From Areca catechu (Eukaryota; Streptophyta; Magnoliopsida; Arecales; Arecaceae): a DNA stretch of 64,000 nt. The stretch spans positions 170,182,182 to 170,246,181 of the forward strand of contig CM038052.1 in NCBI GenBank assembly GCA_021397845.1. Reading direction: 5' to 3'. The first letter of the stretch is position 1. Each line of letters starts with the position of its first letter. This document shows positions 21,940 to 33,298 of this stretch, piece by piece. Made by a program: the position numbers and the translations under genes. A model generated the notes under the pieces. The model did no database searches, was not told the DNA's origin, and saw only the letters and a program-made list of their open reading frames with translations.

Positions 21940-24900
21940 CACACACACATAGGACTGGCATGCAAAGGTTGACAACAATACCAAGAAAATGACAATCCAT
22001 CCAAGATTTGCCAACAGTTATGGAGCTACAGTCAGAAATAAATAAAACCACTGCTATTTGATAATAAATGGTAGAGTATTGATGAGGAAATATAACTACA
22101 ATTTTGGATAAATTAATGCAAAAGAAATTTGGACTTAAAAATTGCACAAAACATGTTGGTTACGAGGTCAGGTTTATTCAAGTTGCTTGAGAAGTTCTTA
22201 AAAAATTTAGGATTAATTATGCTTTGGGTCCTCCAAATTTAGATTGGGATTTTTATGAGTCTCTAAACTTCAAAAAGCTCAAATTTGGTCCCCAATTTTT
22301 TCTCAACTGTTTTAATATGGACCTTCCTCTAGATTCCAGCCGCTCTCTCACTAGAAGTCCCTGCTGGCTGCTGGCATTAACTTGTGATTATGTGGCGGAA
22401 AGTGCTTGGATAAGTGATTACATGACCAATTGGTGATGACATAGTATATGGATGATGGAATGGCATATTAGATAAAAATTCTTGTTTTGATGATGAGGCA
22501 TATGTGTGATGACATGGCATACTAGTGATGATATGGCATGTAGGTGATGATGCATCATATGGAAGATGACGTAGCACGTGTTGTGAAATTTTCTATCCAA
22601 AGCATCCGGTTGTTAAGTGCCACACCATCACCCATATGCTACGTCATTACCCATACGCCACATGATCACTCATGTACCATAGATTATGTTTTTGGTCTAA
22701 GTTTTACAAATAATTTTACATAGTACATGGGTGATGACATGGCATTTGGCAACTGGACACTTTTAAGTAGAAAATTTCACAACATGTGCCACGTTATCAT
22801 TCATATGCCACCTCATCAAAATAAAAATTTTCACCTATTATACCACATCATCACCAATTATGTAGTCACCTATCTAAGTGGTTTCTACCACGTCATTGAC
22901 CACATAGTCACCGATTAATGCAAACAGCGACTTCCAGAGAGAGTGGCTGGAATTTGAAGGAAGGACCAAATTAAAAAAAGTTGAGAAAGCATAGGGACAA
23001 ATTCAAGCTTTTTGATGTTTTATTAGAACTCTGAACTAAACTTGAAGGACTAAAAGTATAATTAACCAAAGAATTTAAGCACAGGTGACATGCATATAAA
23101 AAAATTGAAACAAATTTAGTAGGCAAATGGAATCACCCAAAGAACAGCAAAAGAAATGATATTCGAAGGCCAAAAGAATGTCAAAACCTAAGGATGTAGC
23201 AATTAATAGTCAGCATACAGCTTAAGATGTTATTTATAATAGACTCAGATAGGGTCCAAGAGAAAGTGAGAACTATCTAGATTAGCTATGATGAGGGGAG
23301 AAACTAAAAATGAAAATTGAGTTAGGTGCATTAAACTGAGAACAATTATGAATTTGGTGAAAGCTGATTGATTTAAGTTAAGATAAACAGGTCATTCCCG
23401 TAAGTTACTAAATAGCAAATATAATACTGACATATGTTTAGATTTTAGAAGAATGAGAATCAAGATATATATCATTCAAACAGGACAACTGAAGTAAAAA
23501 ATTAACTTTGAGAAAAGAATGCCAGAAGATAATGCAAGTATTGAAAAAAATTGAACTGAGATGACTCAGTTTTCTGTAAGGACGTGCTCATGCTAACTGA
23601 GGACCAAAGCCCATATTTCCTTACAGTTTTCACGGATGAATTTACTGCAGAAATTTAAACAGATGATTTGCTATATTTTGTTAGTATAAGAAATGACATT
23701 ATAGTATGATGTTAGAATAAAGATTGCCAGAAATGGTGTTGAACCCATTCTTGAACCATGCTCTTGCTCCTCTCATTTTTGTTTCACGTACCACTTAGAA
23801 CTATAAAGTTTCCTCCAATCAGATCTTGTTCCTAGCCCACTCTAGTACTCCTTTTTGGCAACATCTATTCTAAACAACTCCTTAGCGGTGATAAAATGTA
23901 CCCCTATTTTCATGAGATAATCTTTAATTTTCATTCTCACATGAAAGAGAAACAAAGGTGATGCATTCAAAAAAAGGAGATAACCCTTTTTATCATCTTA
24001 CCATGAATCCAACTCTATCAATTAAAGCAGTAACATAGGCATATGCATTAGCACACACCACAAAAATACATGCACACATAATGAGTTGCCTAGTTTAGTT
24101 ATTCTATTTTTCATTTTTTTTGCATGATTTACAGATCTAAGAAGTCTTGGATGTTGCTTGGAGAAGTTTACCTTGAAGCAATGTTAGGATCATGCACTAG
24201 GAATGAAGCTATACCAAGATAACAAGACTTGAATTCTCTAGATAGGTAATTAGAACTAGGAAGAGATAATAAGGGGAGAGATTACAAGAGAAAAGAGGAG
24301 ATATCTGATCACTTTCGAGCTCCAAAAGCCTTACGCTATTCTCAATTCTTTGCCTAAACTCTAGGACTGTAGGGTACTTCATATTTATAGATGTACAACT
24401 ACTTGTCATTCAAGAATAAGGATGATTTGAGCTGAGTGGATAAGAGAACATTTTTTTCACTCTTCAATTACAATCCATTATTGAGTTTATCATACAATAT
24501 ATATCAAACATTCTTTTACTGAACCCCTAATAAAAATAAATGACAAAGAAGTGAACTAATTAACCCCATATGCTTGTTAATAATATGCTGGTATACATAG
24601 AAAAATGATGAGTACAAATATCAAAATGTAACAAACTTTGAGTAAGTCTAATAAGTATTGGGGCAATGCATGTTAATCTATGGTTATGATTTTATCTTTT
24701 CCTATATTTTTTATCATCACATCTCGTTTCATCTTTTCACTATTTACTTTTTTACGCTCTTCTTCTTCCTTGCTCTCCTCTTCTCCCAATTTTCTTCTTT
24801 TTACTTCATTTTTCCTTACTCTTTACCTTCTCCTCTTCTTTCTTTTATCCAGCAACCACCTAGTCAATGAAGGTGTCGTCTAGGCACTTGAGGTTATCCA

Positions 24901-26206
24901 CTGCATAGGGACCGCAAGTTGACAACGTTACCTGGTGCCTTCATATCCAAAAACTTATACACATTTACAAACAATACACAGACATGATCTAAATAAGTAA
25001 ATTTTAATCATATGTTCCGTTAATTATCCTCACTACATTACAAACTAGTTGTACATAAAAAATTGTTCATGCTGATCACATAATCCAATTTTTTAAGAAA
25101 AAAAGATTAAAAGAAACTGCAAAGGTAGTTATTTCAAATTGACCACCCTCATAACAACATTCTATTCTAGTTTTCAAACATCAGATAAGGTAGCGTTTAT
25201 AAGAATTAATCGTACTCTTCGAATGATTTCTTGTGTATCATAAGCCAAACGAGCATCCACTTCAGTTGACACCCGTCCGGGGACTAATTTGGCCAAATCA
25301 GCACCAACATGCACCAGAGCCTGCCAGCCGACAGAATTATATATCCTCCTTTCATAAAGATCGACAAATATGGCAACCCTGTGTAACTTCATGACAATAC
25401 AAGGCGAAAACAAGAGCACAAACCTTATTAGAGAAGCATGACATACGTTCACTAGGATTCTCTTCCTCATAGCATTCACTATCCGCCAGTGCCGTCTCTA
25501 TAGCACTCTACAACCAAATCCTTCCTTATCAACCTTGTTATCAAAATAATCTACCACAAATTTGAACAACTTTAAAACTCTCACCTTGAATTTGGTGTCA
25601 GGAAGGCTGCAAAGACCCAAGAGGAACGAAGAGCTAACCGTAGCAGCTGTCGGTGGAAACCTACATTCCATGCAAAAAAAAAAAAGAAAGATAAGAACTT
25701 TCCAACAATCGCATTTAAACAAACTCAAACAGGGAACAATTTACACGAACGGCGCATGCCTTTCGAAATCATCGAAAACAACGGTGTCCGGAACGATCTC
25801 GCTGAAGCTCGACACGGCATCCAGCTCGGTGCTCAAATCTTGAAACCCGGAGACAATTGGAATCAGAAAACGAAGCTCGAAATATAGGCAAGAGACGGGA
25901 GCTCACCGGACTCGAGAGAAGAACAGGCATTGCCACCGGCGGCATTGACTCCCGGAATTGATTGCCGGAGGTGGAATACCAGACCGGACGGCGATCGAAT
26001 CGAAGAGTTCCATCCTCCCACCTGATTGAGACTTAGATACAACAAAATCAAACGAAAAAAATCGGAAAGAAAGGGAAAAAACTCGGAAAATTCGATCCAG
26101 AGAGGGGGAAGAGAGACAGAGGAATTAGGGATTAGAATAGGAGAGGGACCTTGGGAGAAGGAGGGACGAAGAGAGAAGGGGAGAAAGAGAGAAGGGAGAC
26201 GGCCAT
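17199..26206 (-). CDS. Transaldolase, plastid-type, twelve exons, C-terminus missing
   Basis: Transaldolase moves a dihydroxyacetone unit between sugar phosphates in the non-oxidative pentose phosphate pathway. The exons are 26150-26206, 25907-26021, 25760-25838, 25585-25660, 25424-25507, 25216-25320, 21049-21129, 20874-20938, 20169-20238, 20013-20090, 17429-17526 and 17199-17334. They join in frame to 1044 nt (348 codons). The start MAVSLLSFSPSLFVPPSPK and the Ser-rich, acidic-poor first 55 residues look like a plastid transit peptide. The Schiff-base lysine is Lys193 in LLFKIPSTWQ. Other family segments are FSQAAAAAQAGASVIQIFVG, RIRDWARNHSGDPE and RNKQDIFSLLGIDYIIAPLK. All introns are GT-AG except intron 3 (25661-25759), which starts GC. 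After FTEEE a GT donor follows, and the last part (roughly 50 residues in relatives) is not in the window. The gene may be intact across a very long intron, or truncated. Confidence 0.9.
17527..20012 (-). other. Intron 10 of the transaldolase gene (2.5 kb)
   Basis: It contains no coding segment I can recognise. It holds a tandem duplication of about 151 bp (18511-18812) and many A/T runs. The flanking donor (GTTAG) and acceptor (CTGCAG region) are normal. Confidence 0.75.
18511..18812. repeat. 151-bp tandem duplication in intron
   Basis: Two adjacent copies start CAGGTAGG at 18511 and 18662. Both contain ATACATGAAGCAATTTGG and TCTTAGAGCTTCATT. They differ by scattered substitutions and short indels. 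Confidence 0.85.
20431..20612. mobile_element. Small inverted-repeat element (hAT-like MITE)
   Basis: The left end AGGGATGTCAATGGGCC and the right end, read in reverse complement (AGCGGGTGTCAATGGGCTGG), are near-identical. Such GTGTCAATGGGC ends are frequent on plant hAT-type MITEs. The flanks (taaaaagt and aaaaagac) look like a decayed 8-bp target duplication. The element is 182 bp, lies in intron 8 and has no coding capacity. Confidence 0.65.
21902..21950. repeat. Compound CA/TA microsatellite
   Basis: Alternating CA repeats, then TA repeats, then CA repeats without interruption over about 49 bp. Confidence 0.95.
22211..23067. mobile_element. Foldback/MULE-like MITE with long inverted ends
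   Basis: The first 170-200 bp are repeated in inverse orientation at the right end. The left end begins GATTAATTATGCTTTGGGTC; the right end reads GGTTAATTATACTTTTAGTC on the other strand, followed by matching segments such as TCCAGCCGCTCTCTC and TCCAGCCACTCTCTC. The centre repeats a GATGACATGGCAT-like motif in both orientations. There is no transposase. The flanks are A/T-rich and only roughly similar (aaaatttag, aaagaattt), so the target duplication and superfamily are uncertain. Confidence 0.7.
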
Positions 26207-26289
26207 TTCCGATATCAGTCGGAGCTCGGTGGGGGAATGTTTCGGAGTGAGTTGTTGGAGCGCTAAGCGGCGATCGCATCGGCTGGGAA

Positions 26290-26317
26290 GCTGAGAGAGA
26301 ACAAAATATAATGACAA
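26290..26317 (-). promoter_or_regulatory. Possible TATA region of the transaldolase gene
   Basis: On the minus strand CATTATATTTTG lies about 100 bases before the chosen ATG (26206). It is followed by the CT-rich TTCTCTCTCAGC, a common plant leader signal. An in-frame ATG at 26317 overlaps this element, which favours the downstream start. Confidence 0.4.
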
Positions 26318-26700
26318 ATTTACGCCGAAGAATAAGGAAATGTTCTCGGCTTATGCTGATTGACTTGATCAGAGGTTGGCCGGATTACCTCGTAGGGATG
26401 AAGGAGGAATTTGGAGAAAGGTAAAGGGTAATATTGGGATTATGGTGAACTGCTTAAGTATTTCTTTCAGGAGCTTTGGCGTCAATGAAAAGGAGGCAAG
26501 ATGTGGGCCCACTCGAAGGTGATGAGTCGAACGTGGTTAAAAGCTCGAGATTATCATTAAGATGGTAATGCTGTTGGTAGACGCTTTATTTTTCGTTCTC
26601 CTGATTATGAATTCGAAGCTTGAGCCATATAATTATTTGATTAAATTTAAAAAAAAAAATTAAAATATATGATTGGATTAGAAGAGCATTCTATTCTAGC

Positions 26701-26836
26701 ATTTTAATGGGATCAAACTGACGTACTCATCTTTGGATGAAAATGATAAGTGAAAAATATGACCCGATATTTTAGTGGGGTCAAGCTGATGTACTCATCT
26801 TTAGATGGAAAGGACAAGTGAAAAATACGACCCGCA
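26701..26836. repeat. 68-bp tandem duplication upstream of the gene
   Basis: Two copies start at 26701 and 26769, each with GTACTCATCTTTRGATG and AAGTGAAAAATAYGACCCG. They lie about 500 bp upstream of the transaldolase start. The rest of 26318-27384 is AT-rich with no recognisable gene. Confidence 0.85.
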
Positions 26837-27421
26837 TCGAACATGGTCTGACGGGAAAGGGGTCCAGTAAAAATAGCTACGGCAGGAATTTATTCCCCCT
26901 TCCCTTTTTACCTTATAAAAAAAAAAAGAGAGAGAAAAAGAAGCCCGAGTTTGCCACGATTTAAAATGCTTCTATTGAAAACTTGACTTAGGATCGGTTG
27001 AATTTTAATATTTTAAATTTTTAGTTGTTTGATAAAAAAATAATATTTAAATTTGACTTGATTTAGCTTGAATACCAATCAAGCTAAATTTATATAAGCA
27101 TATGTAATTTCAAGTTAAAAATTTTGATATTGAGCTTGGTTCAAAAAAATTATTTGAATTATATAAATTTAATAATAATTAAATTGAATTAAACTAAAAT
27201 GCTAAGAACTCGAAGCAAGTCCAAGAAGTATCCCACGGGCAACCCGGCTCATTTATACCCATATGTTTTATGACATAACTAACCTATTTGTATATATGTG
27301 TATACTAAAATCATGATGAGAACAAGGTTTGGATTGATACGAGTGACTTTATTAGCTAGTTCAATTAACACCATTCCTTTCAAAAGAAGTGTCATGATAT
27401 GTCAATGCAACACGAATTAAT

Positions 27422-28959
27422 TATCGGTTAAACCGCTCACCAAATTCTTTCTGAACCGGGCTCCGGTTCAGACTGTAGAGGAAGTTGTCGATACCCTCCA
27501 GGCCCTCTTTTAAAAAGATGACATCATGGACCAACTGCATCAATGGGATCAAAACATGAGATTGATTATGATATGAACAATCAACCGAGAATAAGAGAGG
27601 CTACAGCTGTCTTACCTGGAGCAGAGAGGAAAACGCAGAGTCGGATACTTTGACGAGATGCCGATTCCGAATGACCGCCCAATCACGAGGCAACAAGACA
27701 CCTTTCAGCACCCGCCTGGCTACGTCAGGGAGTACGAGACCTATTGCATCAGAAAACTTCGAGAGGTCTACCTTGCAGTCCCTATCTAGAGGGGTATTCC
27801 CTACAAACCCCTCTTCAACTTGAGGCGCCTTGCCTCTGTCCATTGCAGGGGGCAAGGCGATAATACGTTAGCTGCTGGGGTCGGACTCTTCGAGATTTGG
27901 ACTAGAGAGTTAGCCCTCGTCAAGGGTTCAGCCGGTGGGGGCCCCGCCGGGAGTTCCATTAACGGGACCTCATCCCCTCCAGACGTCCCCTTGGAGGAAG
28001 TGGCACTTCTACTAGGCCCCTCCTCTCGGGCCTTTTTCGAAACCTTCGACCCCGAAGAAGAGGCTTGAACCGACTTCCTCTTGGCAAATTCTCGTAGCAA
28101 GCTCAGATCGGGCCTCATCCTACCACCTACAGACAAAAGCGGATGTCAAAATTAGCCAAATCGAAGAGCTACGAAATGGGGAAAAAAGTTGGAGTCTTCT
28201 ATCGATTATACCTAACATAGGGGACCCATTGATCCCAGCAAGGTGAAGGTTCCTCTATTCTAAAAGCTCTCGGATGAAGATGGCCTCCGAACCAGACAAC
28301 AAAGTATAGTCAGGTTGGTCGGCCGCCAGAACCTTCTTGCCAGCATTAGCATCCAGGCGAGGCTCTCTCCACTCACTGTTGAAATCCCACGGTTGAGTAG
28401 AAGAGATGAAGATAAAGTTGGGCTTCCACCCATGGATAGTGCTGGGCATATATTTTATTATTTTGCGATCGGGACGAGGGCCGTTGACCCACCATCCGTA
28501 GCCGTAGAAATCCCTCTTCAAAACGAAGAGGGAAGTGAACAAACTAGTCCTAGGCCTCACATTAGCTATGTGATAACGGACCAGAAACCCACAGATGTTC
28601 CGAATACTATTCAGAGTCAACTACGCAGGAACAATCTGATATAAATTAAAGATCCTAAGAAGAAAAGGGTGTAATAGAAAGCGAAGACCGGCTTTTAAAT
28701 AGTCTTCATATAGAACAATGCGCCCAGAGGGAGGCCTATTTACCCATTCTTCAGGTCTCGGGAGCACCAGAAGGAAGTCTTCGGGAAGGTAATAACGTTC
28801 CCGAAGGTGGGATATTTTTCTAAGAAAAACAGAACTGGGGATCAGCTTTGGTCTAATCTCAACGGCAACATCCCTAATAGGTTATGCAGTGCTCGAAGGC
28901 CCGGCCTCTCCCCTAGAGGAGACCCTGCCGGCAACGCGGATCTCTAAAGACCTAACCAT
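27422..28959 (-). pseudogene. Antisense gene of the Tat-like element (Transposase_28-like)
   Basis: Read on the minus strand it starts at an ATG at 28959. It gives RYYLPEDFLLVLPRPEEW, IVLYEDYLKAGLRF, FVLKRDFYGYGWWVNGP and STIHGWKPNFIFIS, a pattern known from plant putative gypsy-type transposon proteins. Stops interrupt it (28622 region and near 28260). After SPMLG a GT donor is followed by an intron ending TGTAG near 28130. A basic, Ser-rich middle part and a C-terminal part (DSAFSSLLQ) follow. A further intron of about 85 nt (donor GTAAGA, acceptor GATGCAG) leads to LVHDVIFLKEGLEGIDNF. The end runs over the deletion junction into LTR sequence (stop 27422-27424). A frameshift near 27830 separates the middle and C-terminal parts. 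Confidence 0.7.
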
Positions 28960-29586
28960 ACTAAAATAAGAAAGAGACGGAGAAGCAAGGAGACCCTACC
29001 TGTGGGAGAAACTAGAGACTAGAAGCAAGAAAGGCTGAACAAAAAGTAGAAGCAAATAGGAGTGGAGAAGCTTCTTTTACAGGTCCTCTTTTTTCCTTTA
29101 TAAGGGGATAAGAGACACTTCAGTACGCCTCCTCGAGAGAAGAAGCGTCCTTCCTCTAATTGTGCCATATATACAGGCACCATATATGACTACACGACTC
29201 CAAGCAATGCCAGGTTGATTCGACAGGGGAAGAGCCAAGATCCCTAATCCACGTGACTTCATCTAATGGCAGAAAGAAGGCCCATACCTTTCCCAAGGGA
29301 CAGGGTGGGGCCACATCCTCTACCCAGATCCCAATTAAAAGATTGGTCAAATCGTCGTAATAAAAGGAAAAGACGCAACCCTTTAACCAGCTCTCACCTT
29401 TTCATGTTCCAATAAGAAGACGACACATGTCCTCAACCTGATCTTCAAATCAGATATCAGTTATGGTGGGGACCGGATCGAAGATTTACCATCATTAGTT
29501 GTGCTCCTCCTGGCAGAAAACGATAATCCATTAATCTCACTCTTCAAGACAAATCATTGCTTTGAAAATTGAGAGTGGGGGGCAAC

Positions 29587-30435
29587 TATTATGATATGTC
29601 CATGCAACACGGACTAATTATCGGTTTAACCGCCCACCAAACTCCTTTTAAACCGGGCATCTAAACCAGAGTACCTGGAGGGAGTCACATGGGGTCAGTC
29701 TTCGGCCTAGTTGAAGGCGTTAGTCCCGAAGACTACCACCACCAGCTCCCGACCAGTGTTTTGCACATCAACCAAAGAAGGCCGGTCTGAAGAAGATCGA
29801 TCCAAAGACAACGTCAGCTTCATTTCACAATCCACTCCGAAGGGAGGAACATCGATGCTAATGATAGAGGTATCTTCGGCTTGTTTTGTGGGAGATAAGC
29901 CCGAAGACGTCTCGCCGATTCAACGTCAGCCCTTCCTGAAGAAGAAGCTCAGAAGCGAATCTCCGGTTGATCCCAAATCTTTGAACGTGGATACGGTTGT
30001 TATGATCAACCGCGTGGCCACTACCTCCAATCGTAACCATATCAAGGTGGCTACGTGGCCACTAACTTCAGCTCCAATGACTCCAGATTGGCCAGAACCA
30101 GTTGGCAACCACCTATGGTTATATACGGGGTAAAGTCAATTAACCCCGTCCTAACTATAGATAAGTGAGCCTAACCATACTCTGGCATGACAACTATAAA
30201 TACTGGTAAGATGGGACACCCAAGGTATGCTATGCAAGCCTGAAAAAGAGAATACTTTTACTGTCTCCCTCTTTAGAAACTCTCTATTCTGTTGTTGGAA
30301 CCTCCCTCTTTAACTTAGGCATCGGAGTGTCCTCTACCGGAGAAAATCTGGTCAGGAACCTATTTTGCAGGTATCCAGGGAAGCGAACTGGTAATCCAGC
30401 GGCTCCACTCGGTCGACGAAGGTTCCACGTCAACA
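29587..30435 (+). repeat. 3' LTR of the deleted Tat-like element, 849 bp
   Basis: It starts TATTATGATATGTCC (the usual TG is changed to TA) and matches the 5' remnant at 27390 for about 75 bp. It ends GTCAACA before the target duplication. The block with GGCATCGGAGTGTCC and TTTTGCAGGT at 30310-30372 is shared with other Tat-type LTRs in the window. Confidence 0.85.
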
Positions 30436-30440
30436 AGAAG

Positions 30441-30969
30441 TTATTAGGCAATATATCTCATTTGGTGCGGCATAAGCTTCACTTTGAAACACAGCTAAGA
30501 TGATGGTGAGCTGTTAAAATCAAGTTTAAATGGCAACCCATGAGAACACACTTAATCAAAGCTATATCTTCCATGCTTCCAATTTTCTCCTACCATCGAG
30601 CTCAACCTCCCACCAGTTCCTGCGGCCACATCCCCATGCCATCATTTTTGAGCTTGTGCTGCTTGCGCTCCTTTTGCATCATTGGATCCACCATCCATGG
30701 CCAACCTATTGTATGAGTATTAACGGCAGTGGTAGTAACAATAATAGCCATTATCAAAAATTATTTTATATTTAATTAATTAGTTAATTATTTAATTAAA
30801 TAGTTATTTATTAATTTATTATTTAATTAATTGTTTGTTTTATTAGTTATTTAATATTTAGTTATTTTTTAATAAATTGATTATTTAATAATTAATTTTT
30901 TATTTAATAAAATAGTTAGTTGCTTATCAAATTAATTAGTTGCTTAATAATTAGCTATTATACATTCAT
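30441..30969. other. AT-rich sequence, no gene
   Basis: An ordinary stretch is followed at 30760-30960 by a low-complexity run of TTAATTA, TTATTTAAT and TTAGTTA words. Nothing is recognisable as coding. It may contain the left end of the CACTA element, but I could not place a CACTA terminus. Confidence 0.5.
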
Positions 30970-31079
30970 GAAAAGCTAGCATGTCCATATTATATGGAGA
31001 TATAATATCATTTTAGCTTGAGCATGGACATAAGCCCTACTAGTTCTATTGTTATCGTCAATTTCTTTTCAAGCATTAT

Positions 31080-33105
31080 CCCTTTTGAAAGCAATGGGAC
31101 AGTTTCAAAAGGAATAAGATAGAGAAAGACTATACTCCCTCATGCCTTAGTGGTATGAAAATATTTTAAAGAGTATCCTAAGTTGACAAAATCTAGTTTG
31201 CCATACTATTTAACAAGCAAAAATCTTAGAAATTCGGTAGAACTCATAACTGGATGAAACACATCTTCTGGAAGTTGCCATACGGGTGTACTATTTGATT
31301 CATCATAACTTTGATGTCATGCACGTTGAGAAGAATATATTCGATAATGTTTTCTTCACTATTATGGATATCAAGGACAAGATGAAGAACAATCCCATGG
31401 CCTGAGCAGATATGTTAAACATATGTAGACATCCTCTATTAGAGCTGGTTGAGGTAGCCTGAAAAATTTTTGAAGCCAAAAGCATTTTACACCTTAACGA
31501 GAGAGTAATTGAAGGATGTATGCGAATGATATAAAAATCTTAAATTTTCAGATGGTTATACAAGTAATCCAGCTCAGTGCATCAATATCAAATATTGTAA
31601 GTTCTATGAACTAAAGAGCAATGACTACCATATCTTCATATAATGATCACTATCATTGACTTGGCGTGATCTCCTTCCGAACTCTATATGAAGTTCTTTG
31701 ACCAAGCTTAGCCTTTTCCTTAGAGACATTTGCGCTACTAAATTATCCGTCGACCACATTTCTAGTCTTAAAGATAGTAGTATAGAGACGATATGTAAGT
31801 TGGAGAAGATATTTCCTTCTAGCTTCTTTGACTCTATGGAGTACCTTGTGGTTCATCTGGCATATAAAGCTAGAGTGGGGGGATCAATGTAGTATAAGTG
31901 GATGTATCCATTTGAAAGATATATGCATAGTCTCAAGAATAAAGTTAAAAACAAGACCAAAGTTAAAGATTCTATTATAGATGCTTATATAATAGAAGAA
32001 ATTTTAAATTTTAGCTGATACTGCTTTAATCTTAATATACAAACAAAGTTGACTCAAGTTAACCGAAATGATGATGAGGTGGTGAGGGATCAGATCGAGA
32101 GATCTCAATATTTGTCTATACTGCTCATGAATTTGGCCATAAGGTTTACCTGATTTTAATAGATGCTGAATTTTGACAAGCACATACATATGTTTTGCTA
32201 AACTGCGGTAAGGTTTCCATTTATTAAGTGTCAATTATAATTCAAACTCTTCAATCATTTATTACAAATACTAATCTTATACATATTTAGAGATTATGAT
32301 CGAATATTGAGATGGGACAACCCAAGAATAAGTAAGCAAGAAATTTCTGTATGATACTCACAAAACTTTATAGATTGATTTCATCAACTAGTAAGTATTC
32401 ATTAGCATTTCATTTATTTTATTTTTTTAATTTATTCTTTTTATACTATACAAATCGTGCAAAAGGAGACTCTATTCCAAAAGGCTAAACTCATTAGGTT
32501 ATGGACTAGCAAAATACATAATATGTTACAATGGTTATTATGTTAACGACTTTAAATTTCACACCTATAAATATGGATATTATAAAAGTACAATGAACAG
32601 TTGTGTATGTGTAAAGGACACTTGGTGGGAAGGATCAAAGAGTGACTACTATCAAAAGTATATATTGACGAGCCATTTGTGCTAGCTCAACAAGCTGCTC
32701 AAGTATATTATACTTCTTTTCCATCAAAGAAGATAGAAAGGAAAGATTAGTAAGTTGTATATAAGATTAAGTCTTGAGCTATTTATTACGAGCTTGACAA
32801 AGAAGAAGAAGAGCCCCATTTATCAGAATACTTTCAGAAGGATAAAATACTAGGAGTTCATTAGTCCTATATTGATACAAAGTTGGATGTTCCAGGAATT
32901 CTCCTACATGATGGCTAGCATGAGGAGATAGATTATATTGAGTTTATTTTAGGGGGCAAACATATCCAAGAAAGGGAAGAAGAGGAAGATGATAAAGAAA
33001 GGAAAAGGGAGGAGGAAGAAGAAATGAAAGGAGATGATGATTTGAAAGAAAAATCCAAAAGATATCAATTATCTGAAGAGGCCAATAAGTAGTACTAAGT
33101 ATATA
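31080..33105 (+). pseudogene. TNP2-like transposase of the CACTA element
   Basis: The CACTA transposase family is recognised from IFWKLPYG, then HNFDVMHVEKNIFDNVF (about 31300), the DUF4218-type part with PSSFFDSMEYLVVHLAYKAR (about 31830) and KWMYPFERYMHSLKNKVKNK (about 31900). A later part has DTWWEGSKSDYY (about 32620) and DEPFVLAQQAAQVYYTSFPS (about 32665). An acidic tail rich in Glu and Lys follows (32990-33090). Stops and frameshifts are numerous, for example at 31890-31892. Confidence 0.78.
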
Positions 33106-33298
33106 ATCCTTAAATCATTTTAAATACTTATCTTTTGTACATTTTAAATCTTTCATTGCTTGCACCCATAATTATATAATTAATTTGATGAATCTATTTA
33201 TTTTTATTTTCAAGGATTACATATTATATCTTTTAGAGGCCATAGCCATACTAGCCGAGGAGAGAGCGATCATGGTGCCAGCTCTCATGGTTTAGCAC

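Larger units (their letters stand above)
21130..25215 (-). other. Intron 6 of the transaldolase gene (4.1 kb)
   Basis: This intron holds a CA/TA microsatellite and an 857-bp foldback element. The rest is AT-rich with no coding segment I can recognise. A pyrimidine-rich stretch lies at 24690-24850. Confidence 0.75.
27390..30435 (+). mobile_element. Internally deleted Tat-like Ty3/gypsy element
   Basis: A perfect 5-bp direct repeat (agaag, 27385-27389 and 30436-30440) flanks the element. Only about the first 75 bp of the 5' LTR remain (TGTCATGATATGTCAATGC onward). They join directly to the end of an antisense gene. Primer-binding site, gag and pol are all absent. The purine tract GAGAGTGGGGGGCAAC and an 849-bp 3' LTR (29587-30435, ending GTCAACA) complete it. 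The deletion happened after insertion, since both target copies are kept. Confidence 0.87.

Noticed and set aside
25735..25760. Alternative GT donor (GTGTAA) for exon 3 of the transaldolase gene
   Set aside because: It would join exon 4 in the wrong frame and add residues not fitting the family. The GC donor keeps the conserved reading.
26132..26317. Upstream in-frame ATG at 26317 as transaldolase start
   Set aside because: It overlaps the likely TATA region. The ATG at 26206 gives a typical transit peptide.
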